Shown here piece after piece: positions 59,222 through 64,000 of a stretch of DNA of 64,000 bases. Source of the stretch: an uncultured Eggerthellaceae bacterium (lineage in GTDB: Bacteria > Actinomycetota > Coriobacteriia > Coriobacteriales > Eggerthellaceae); NCBI GenBank assembly GCA_944320405.1, contig CALUHI010000002.1:52655-116654 (forward strand), in the 5' to 3' direction. The position numbers and the translations under genes are program-made. The notes beneath the pieces are model-generated. The model was not told the DNA's origin and did not search any database. It was given only the letters and a program-made list of their open reading frames with translations. Positions within the stretch are counted from its first letter, which is position 1. Each line of letters starts with the position of its first letter.

Positions 59222-60268
59222 TTACCGCAGTCGCGTCGAATTGCGCTGCTTGCCGGATTTGGCGCGAGTCAGCGCCATGACGGCAACCAGCGCCGACGCG
59301 GCAGCTGCGAGGCCCGCAACCGCTGCGACGGAGGTCATGCTATCGCCCGTGTCGGCAAGGGCGGGGGCGCTGCCCTTTGGGCTTCCGGGATCTTTGGCTT
59401 CTGCGTCGTCTTTCGGATCGTCATCCGAAGGCTCGACTACCTCTTCCTCAGGAGGCGTCGACTCGCCGTCTTTCTGCCATACTGCGTAGAAGTTCAGGTC
59501 GTCGAATCCCATTATCTGCTTCTCGTCCCACTTCGCAGGCGTTCCGTCGGGGGTTGTTGCCCAACCAAGGAACGTGTAGCCCTCGCGCACGGGGGCCCCC
59601 GGCGCAGCTCCCAGCCAGTCGCCGCTGTATACGGTGCGCGTTTCGAGCACGGACGACCCGGAATCGCCGAAGCCGGAACTGAACGTCAGCGCATGCGTTT
59701 CCATCAGCGCATAGGTAACCTCGATAGTAACGTCGCCTTCAATCCAGGAAAGGTCGAAGGTGGCGAAACTCTTGTAGTCACCAAGACGATTCTCCGAATC
59801 ATCCGTATAAGGGCTGCTTCCAAAAGCATTTGAGTAGAGCGATAGCATCGTTTCAAACTGGATTGTCCCAGGTTGTTCGTCGTAGAATCCATTGGGATCA
59901 TCCTGTTTGCTCGACGCGAAGAGAACCCTTTCGCTCCCATAGGTCACGTAGATCGACTTGATGTAAGCATGTCTGTCGGCAGCCTCGGTAATGAAGTCAA
60001 TTTTTCCGCCGTCTCGGGAATCCACATCCTTCAGCGTGAGCGTCTTGCCCACGCCAGCCTCCACGCCCTCGAGCGTCGCGGACCCACCTGCCCCTTCGAC
60101 GACGTTGGCTTTGCCGAGAGCGCTCGTCTCAGGATCGCTCGTCACGATTAGCGTCACCTTCGCGTCTGCCGCATGCGCTTGCGGAGCCCATGCGAGCACG
60201 AGCGCCATCGCCGCCAGGCAAACCGCCACCAGCAGCGTTGCCGTTGTTTTTATTGTTGTGCGAGTCAT
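59222..60268 (-). CDS. Surface protein with InlB B-repeat and LAxTG sortase signal
   Basis: A 348-residue protein from the ATG at 60268 (GGAAGG 7 nt upstream). Signal peptide to about residue 33 (CLAAMALVLAWAPQAHAADA). The middle is beta-rich. An InlB B-repeat (about 215-275) ends YTFLGWATTPDGTPAKW. The C-terminus is a sorting signal: ALADTGD, a hydrophobic span (VAAVAGLAAAASALVAVMAL) and a basic tail. LAxTG is the motif of class E sortases in actinobacteria. A wall-anchored surface protein. Confidence 0.85.
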   Translation of the reverse strand: MTRTTIKTTATLLVAVCLAAMALVLAWAPQAHAADAKVTLIVTSDPETSALGKANVVEGAGGSATLEGVEAGVGKTLTLKDVDSRDGGKIDFITEAADRHAYIKSIYVTYGSERVLFASSKQDDPNGFYDEQPGTIQFETMLSLYSNAFGSSPYTDDSENRLGDYKSFATFDLSWIEGDVTIEVTYALMETHALTFSSGFGDSGSSVLETRTVYSGDWLGAAPGAPVREGYTFLGWATTPDGTPAKWDEKQIMGFDDLNFYAVWQKDGESTPPEEEVVEPSDDDPKDDAEAKDPGSPKGSAPALADTGDSMTSVAAVAGLAAAASALVAVMALTRAKSGKQRNSTRLR

Positions 60269-60451
60269 TGCAATGCCTTCCCCCCGGTTCATGATTTCGC
60301 AGTATAGCCCAGAAACGCTGCACCGGTCACGCCGAACTGCGCGATTCGCCAGACCGAGCCCGATGCAGGGCCACTCCAACACGCCGCAGCGGTCAGTCCC
60401 GCCAAGTGCACAAAGCACCAAAAGCGCCGAGCCTCCCTTCGGCAGCGAAGG

Positions 60452-60988
60452 TTACTTCCCTGCAGGTGCCTTGCGGTCGAAAAAGGGGCTTTTCGACGCA
60501 ATACTTACCGGGATGGCGTACACCTGCTTGCAGTCTTCCAGGATTCCCAGGCGCTGCGCGGCGAGGCCGGCGGAGAACAGGATGCGCGAATCGACGCGGT
60601 AGTCGGCCGCCTTCGAGCAGGCGCTTCCCAGCGCGATGCCCACATCCACGCTGTTGATGGCGCACGGGATGCCCGGGGTGCGCTCGGCGCAGGTGGCGAA
60701 CCCGCAATGGCAGCAGTCGAGGCCCTGAGCCTGTTCGCGCGTGCCCACCAGCATCACGCATTGCGCGGCTTCCACGTTGCTGGCATCGCGCAGGAAGAAC
60801 TTGAAACCCTTCTCTTCCGCGATGGCGCGCATCTCATCTGCCAGGCGCTGCTTGTCGTCGCCGTCGACCACGGCGCACTCGATGATGTCGACACCTTTGC
60901 CCTTCGGCGCCGTACGCGCGGCGACCATCATCTTCTCGGCAATGTCCCACGCCTGCTTTTCGCGATTGTCGCGTTCGTTCACGATCAT
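60452..60988 (-). CDS. DUF2148 ferredoxin-domain protein
   Basis: A 178-residue protein from the ATG at 60988 (AGAGGGG upstream). It starts MIVNERDNREKQAWDIAEKM and has AARTAPKGKGVDIIECAVV. A Cys-rich segment LDCCHCGFATCAERTPGIPC fits an Fe-S cluster site, followed by GIALGSACSKAADYRVDSRI. DUF2148 proteins are common in anaerobes and probably act in redox chemistry; no substrate known. Monocistronic. Confidence 0.88.
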   Translation of the reverse strand: MIVNERDNREKQAWDIAEKMMVAARTAPKGKGVDIIECAVVDGDDKQRLADEMRAIAEEKGFKFFLRDASNVEAAQCVMLVGTREQAQGLDCCHCGFATCAERTPGIPCAINSVDVGIALGSACSKAADYRVDSRILFSAGLAAQRLGILEDCKQVYAIPVSIASKSPFFDRKAPAGK

Positions 60989-61069
60989 GGACGCCCCTCT
61001 CGTCAGCTCTGCCCCGTTTGGGCTCGATTCCTCCATTGTAGTTGACCAGCCTGCGCCGCACGCGTCCGG

Positions 61070-61112
61070 TGACAAAACGAAAGGGCATCCGGACGCGATG
61101 CCGGATGCCCTT
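61070..61112 (-). terminator. Intrinsic terminator of the amino acid ABC transporter operon
   Basis: AAGGGCATCCGG (61081-61092) pairs perfectly with CCGGATGCCCTT (61101-61112); on the minus strand TCGTTTTGTC follows. 23 bp after the ATPase stop. Confidence 0.92.
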
Positions 61113-61135
61113 GCGAGTCCGTGACTGCGCCGCTG

Positions 61136-62047
61136 CTACGCGATGTGGCCCAGGAAGTCCTTCGTGCGGTCGGACTGCGGGTTGTCGAACACCTCGTCGG
61201 GGGTGCCCTGTTCGACGATCACGCCGCCGTCCATGAACACCACGCGGTCGGCGACATCGCGGGCAAAGCCCATTTCGTGGGTGACGACGATCATCGTCAT
61301 GCCCTCGCGCGCGAGCTCCTTCATGACATTGAGAACATCGCGCACAAGCTCGGGGTCGAGCGCGCTGGTTGCCTCGTCGAACAGCATCACGTGCGGGCTC
61401 ATCGCCAGCGCGCGAGCGATTGCCACGCGCTGCTGCTGGCCGCCGGAAAGCTGGCTGGGCTTGTAGTCCACGCGCTCGCCCAGACCCACGCGCTCAAGCT
61501 GCTCGATGGCGATCTTCTCGGCTTCTTCCTTGGAGCGTTTCAGCACCTTGGTCTGCGCCAGCATCACGTTCTTTTTCGCCGTGAGGTGCGGGAACAGGTT
61601 GAAGTTCTGGAACACCATGCCCACCTTGGCGCGCACCTTGTTGATGTCGGTGCTCTTGGCGGTGATTTCGGTGTCTTCGAAGAAGATCTGGCCGCCGGTG
61701 GGCTGCTCCAGGCGATTGATGCAGCGCAGCATGGTGGACTTGCCAGAACCAGACGGCCCCAGGATAACCACCACCTCGCCGCGATACACATCCAGGTCGA
61801 CCCCGCGCAGAACCACCAGGTCATCGAAGCTTTTCTGCAGGTTGCGGATGCGCACGATGGGCTGCTCGCCCGAGCGCTTGCGCTCTTCCTCCACCGCTAC
61901 CGGGGCGGTGTGCTGGATGCCGTCGGCAGACTTGTCCACCACGGTGGCGGAAACGGCTTCGGTCTGGGCGGCTGCGTCGGTTGCGGGCTCGGGCTGGGCC
62001 TCGGCGGGCTGGGCCTCGGGCGTCCGCTTGTTTTCCATGTCGATCAT
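61136..62047 (-). CDS. Polar amino acid ABC transporter ATP-binding protein
   Basis: A 303-residue ATPase of the GlnQ/HisP type; GGGGGAGG 8 nt before the ATG. Walker [16 protein letters not shown]-loop [12 protein letters not shown], signature [17 protein letters not shown], Walker [15 protein letters not shown], His-switch VVTHEMGF. It has an extra N-terminal ~60 residues rich in Ala/Glu/Pro and charge ([20 protein letters not shown]), unusual for this subunit. Powers uptake with the permease encoded 15 bp upstream and the binding protein before it. Confidence 0.95.
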   Translation of the reverse strand: MIDMENKRTPEAQPAEAQPEPATDAAAQTEAVSATVVDKSADGIQHTAPVAVEEERKRSGEQPIVRIRNLQKSFDDLVVLRGVDLDVYRGEVVVILGPSGSGKSTMLRCINRLEQPTGGQIFFEDTEITAKSTDINKVRAKVGMVFQNFNLFPHLTAKKNVMLAQTKVLKRSKEEAEKIAIEQLERVGLGERVDYKPSQLSGGQQQRVAIARALAMSPHVMLFDEATSALDPELVRDVLNVMKELAREGMTMIVVTHEMGFARDVADRVVFMDGGVIVEQGTPDEVFDNPQSDRTKDFLGHIA

Positions 62048-62062
62048 TTCGGCATCCTCCCC

Positions 62063-63502
62063 CTACAGACTGGACATCTGCTCGGGCGTGATGCCCGCGT
62101 TGTTGGAACCGCCGCGCGCGGCGTCGGCGGCGTCGCGCGTCTCGTTGCCAAGGCGGTGCGACATGTCGCGCACCAGGCCGCGCTTCTTGCTCTTCTTTTT
62201 CTTTCCGGTGCTGGCACCGGTGTCGTTGCCGGCCAGGCGCGCCTCCAGCTTGCCAACCACCTTAGCCAGCGGCAGCGTGATGATCAGGTAGAACAGCGCA
62301 GCCACAATGTAAGGCGTGATGGAGCCGGTGGCGGCCACGATGGTCTTCGCGTACATGACGATTTCCATGACGCCCACGGCGGCCAGCATGGAGGTGTCTT
62401 TGTACAGCAGGATGAACTCGCTGGTCATGGTGGGGATCACGCGGCGCACCGTCTGCGGAATGATGACGAACAGCATGGTCTGCGCGCCGTTCATGCCCAA
62501 GCTGCGCGATGCCTCGAACTGCCCCTTCGGGATGGACTGGATACCCGCGCGGAAGATCTCGCACAGGTAGGCGCCGGAGTTCATGAACAGCACGATGACG
62601 CCCAACGGGAACGTGGGGATCTGCACGCCGGCCAGCGGCAGGCCGAAGAACGCGATGTAGATCTGCAGGAACAGCGGCGTGCCGCGGACGATGTTGACGT
62701 AGGTGGTCGCGATGCCGCGCAGCACGCGGAACTTGGACATGCGCATGAGCGACAGCACGAAGCCCAGCGGGATGGCCAGCGGGAACGCGCAGGCCACGAT
62801 GATGATCGCCTGGATGAAGCCCCAGAACACCACGGGCAGGCTCGTGACCAGGATGGTGGGATCGAGGAACAGCTTGAGGAACTTGTTGGAGTTCCACGCC
62901 TGGACCCAATCCTGCTCGGCGAGGTAGTGGGACGCCTGCTCGAACGGGTCGACGCTGGCAACGGTGATCGCGGGAATGTCGTCGATGCCGAGCTCGGCGC
63001 CGTCGGCGGTGGTGTAGGAGCCGGTCAGCTGCATGTCGCCGCCCGCTCCGGGGAAGAACACGCCGTAGATCTCCAGACGCAGGGTGCCCTCCTCCGCCAC
63101 CGGCTCGGCGAACGTGGCGGTGAACGTCTGGCCGTCCGCGGCAAACTCGGCGTCGAGGAAGTTGCGGTCCATGCGGTCGATGCCGGTGAGCAGCGTCGCG
63201 CGTGCGTCGTCGGTGGCGAACGTGGTGCCTTCGGGCAGGACGAGCGACACCGAGTGGATGTTCTCGCCCGCCGCCACCTCGGCATCCCACGTGATGCGCG
63301 TCTCGGTGGCGCCCAGCACGCTGTTGTCGCCCGCGGCGTCGGCGTTGGGGCGCGCGGAGCATTTGTCGGTCGTGAGCGCCTGGGCGGTGGCGGGCAGCGC
63401 CGCGAGCGCAAGGGACGCCGCCATGATGAGGGCGAGCGCCGCCGTGAGGAAAGCGGCGATGCGCGAGGATCGTCCTTGGTGATTGCGATACATGGTTCTC
63501 AT
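62063..63502 (-). CDS. Amino acid ABC permease with fused exported N-terminal domain
   Basis: A 479-residue protein, about twice the usual permease length. Residues 1-42 are a signal peptide (LTAALALIMAASLALAALPA), 43-190 an extracytoplasmic beta-rich domain (ITWDAEVAAGENIHSVSLVL, LRLEIYGVFFPGAGGDMQLT), and 215-430 a HisM/GlnP permease with the EAA loop GIQSIPKGQFEASRSLGMNG. The C-terminal ~50 residues are basic and polar. The exported domain could bind substrate or dock the binding protein. An alternative ATG at 63493 changes little. Follows the binding-protein gene after a terminator-like hairpin. Confidence 0.92.
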   Translation of the reverse strand: MRTMYRNHQGRSSRIAAFLTAALALIMAASLALAALPATAQALTTDKCSARPNADAAGDNSVLGATETRITWDAEVAAGENIHSVSLVLPEGTTFATDDARATLLTGIDRMDRNFLDAEFAADGQTFTATFAEPVAEEGTLRLEIYGVFFPGAGGDMQLTGSYTTADGAELGIDDIPAITVASVDPFEQASHYLAEQDWVQAWNSNKFLKLFLDPTILVTSLPVVFWGFIQAIIIVACAFPLAIPLGFVLSLMRMSKFRVLRGIATTYVNIVRGTPLFLQIYIAFFGLPLAGVQIPTFPLGVIVLFMNSGAYLCEIFRAGIQSIPKGQFEASRSLGMNGAQTMLFVIIPQTVRRVIPTMTSEFILLYKDTSMLAAVGVMEIVMYAKTIVAATGSITPYIVAALFYLIITLPLAKVVGKLEARLAGNDTGASTGKKKKSKKRGLVRDMSHRLGNETRDAADAARGGSNNAGITPEQMSSL

Positions 63503-63575
63503 TTCTCGAAACGTCGATCAACTGCCGCAAAACCTCGCTGAGGGAGGGCTTGCGGAAGCTGGTCGCAAAATGCCG

Positions 63576-63608
63576 AAAAGCCCCCTTGGGCATGCAGCCC
63601 AAGGGGGC
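63576..63608 (-). terminator. Intercistronic terminator between binding protein and permease genes
   Basis: GCCCCCTTGGGC (63580-63591) pairs perfectly with GCCCAAGGGGGC (63597-63608); on the minus strand TTTTCGG follows. It sits 20 bp after the binding-protein stop, so most transcripts may end here and give excess binding protein. Confidence 0.85.
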
Positions 63609-63628
63609 GGGGTAGCCTCAGCGAGTGA

Positions 63629-64000
63629 CTAGGAGAGCCACTGAGCGGTGAGGTCGTCGATGGTGCCGTCCTCCTGCAGCGCCTTGATGGCGTCGTTGAT
63701 GGCATCGAGCAGGGCGGTGTTGTCCTTGGACACGGCGACCGCGTACTCCTCGCCGGTGGCGGCGTTCAGCACGATCTCGGCGTCGGTGTAGGCGTCGGCG
63801 ACCATCTTCTCGACGACGGCCTTGTCCATGCACACGGCGTTGGCCTGGCCGGCCTGCATGGCGGCGAAGGCGTCGGTGGCGTTGCCGTAGGGCTGGATGG
63901 TGGCGTTCGGGAAGTTCTCCTGGGCGAAGGTCTCACCGGTGGTGCCGGACTGCACCGCGATGATCATGCCTTCGACGTTTAGCGCTTCCTTGGCGTTGTC
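63629..64000 (-). CDS. Amino acid ABC transporter substrate-binding protein (5' part outside window)
   Basis: The frame is open to the window edge; only the C-terminal ~123 residues are seen. DNAKEALNVEGMIIAVQSGT followed by TGETFAQENFPNATIQPYGN is the hinge and second lobe of family 3 (SBP_bac_3) binding proteins, and VAVSKDNTALLDAINDAIKA plus DGTIDDLTAQWL is their usual C-terminus. It delivers a polar amino acid to the permease and ATPase downstream. The stop is at 63629-63631. Confidence 0.93.
   Translation of the reverse strand, partial: DNAKEALNVEGMIIAVQSGTTGETFAQENFPNATIQPYGNATDAFAAMQAGQANAVCMDKAVVEKMVADAYTDAEIVLNAATGEEYAVAVSKDNTALLDAINDAIKALQEDGTIDDLTAQWLS

Noticed and set aside
61121..63541. 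806-codon plus-strand open frame over the ABC transporter genes
   Set aside because: Antisense to ATPase and permease genes with complete motifs; no ribosome site or recognisable domain.

Overview
The window is high-GC DNA from an actinobacterium, most likely class Coriobacteriia (Eggerthellaceae-like). The pointers are menaquinone methylation (UbiE/MenG), a C_GCAxxG_C_C redox protein, a DUF2148 ferredoxin-domain protein, LAxTG-type and InlB/MBG-repeat surface proteins, a type IV pilus cluster of the Gram-positive type, and many short dispersed palindromes. This is inference from gene content; no rRNA or tRNA gene is present to confirm it.

Layout. 1-1070: start of an NhaC-superfamily carrier read leftward behind a clear lysine riboswitch, so probably a lysine importer. 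1190-6100: a visibly AT-richer island with a LuxR-type regulator, an EamA exporter, a nitrilase-family amidohydrolase and an unrecognised polytopic membrane protein. 6141-11000: acetyltransferase, NifX-like protein with a strong operator-promoter, HAD phosphatase, LCP cell-wall ligase and galE. 11124-15495: a chaperone module (second-type DnaK, J-domain protein, DUF5685 protein, zinc-ribbon membrane protein). 15500-16800: a gene-poor stretch with a possible leader peptide/attenuator, an inverted repeat array and a MerR-type promoter. 16802-26614: MerR regulator, two-component pair, redox protein, MFS carrier, ubiE, threonine aldolase and a hybrid sensor kinase. 26700-29940: accessory region with an HTH-HipA-like kinase fusion, a 157-bp inverted-repeat element, an 18-bp tandem repeat and an AAA ATPase. 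29992-35616: a 1695-residue repeat-rich surface protein and a small membrane partner. 36435-43503: type IV pilus operon (HD-GYP regulator, transglutaminase-like lipoprotein, PilC, four pilin-like proteins, PilT).

43613-53665 is a long, tightly packed leftward run of housekeeping genes (phosphohexomutase, M50 protease, scpA, scpB, rluB, tyrA, aroA, cmk, plsC, ispH), mostly with 1-8 bp overlaps. 54066-64000 holds an aminotransferase, a GGDEF protein, a second inverted repeat array, a MarR regulator, an LAxTG surface protein, a DUF2148 protein and a polar amino acid ABC transporter whose permease carries an unusual exported N-terminal domain.

The most unusual items are the two inverted arrays of a 20-bp repeat (15800-16087 and 57834-58065), the low-GC nitrilase/permease island, the DnaK-J-DUF5685 module, the HTH-kinase fusion with an operator over its promoter, the leader-peptide/hairpin unit at 15579-15691, and the GC mosaic inside the large adhesin gene.
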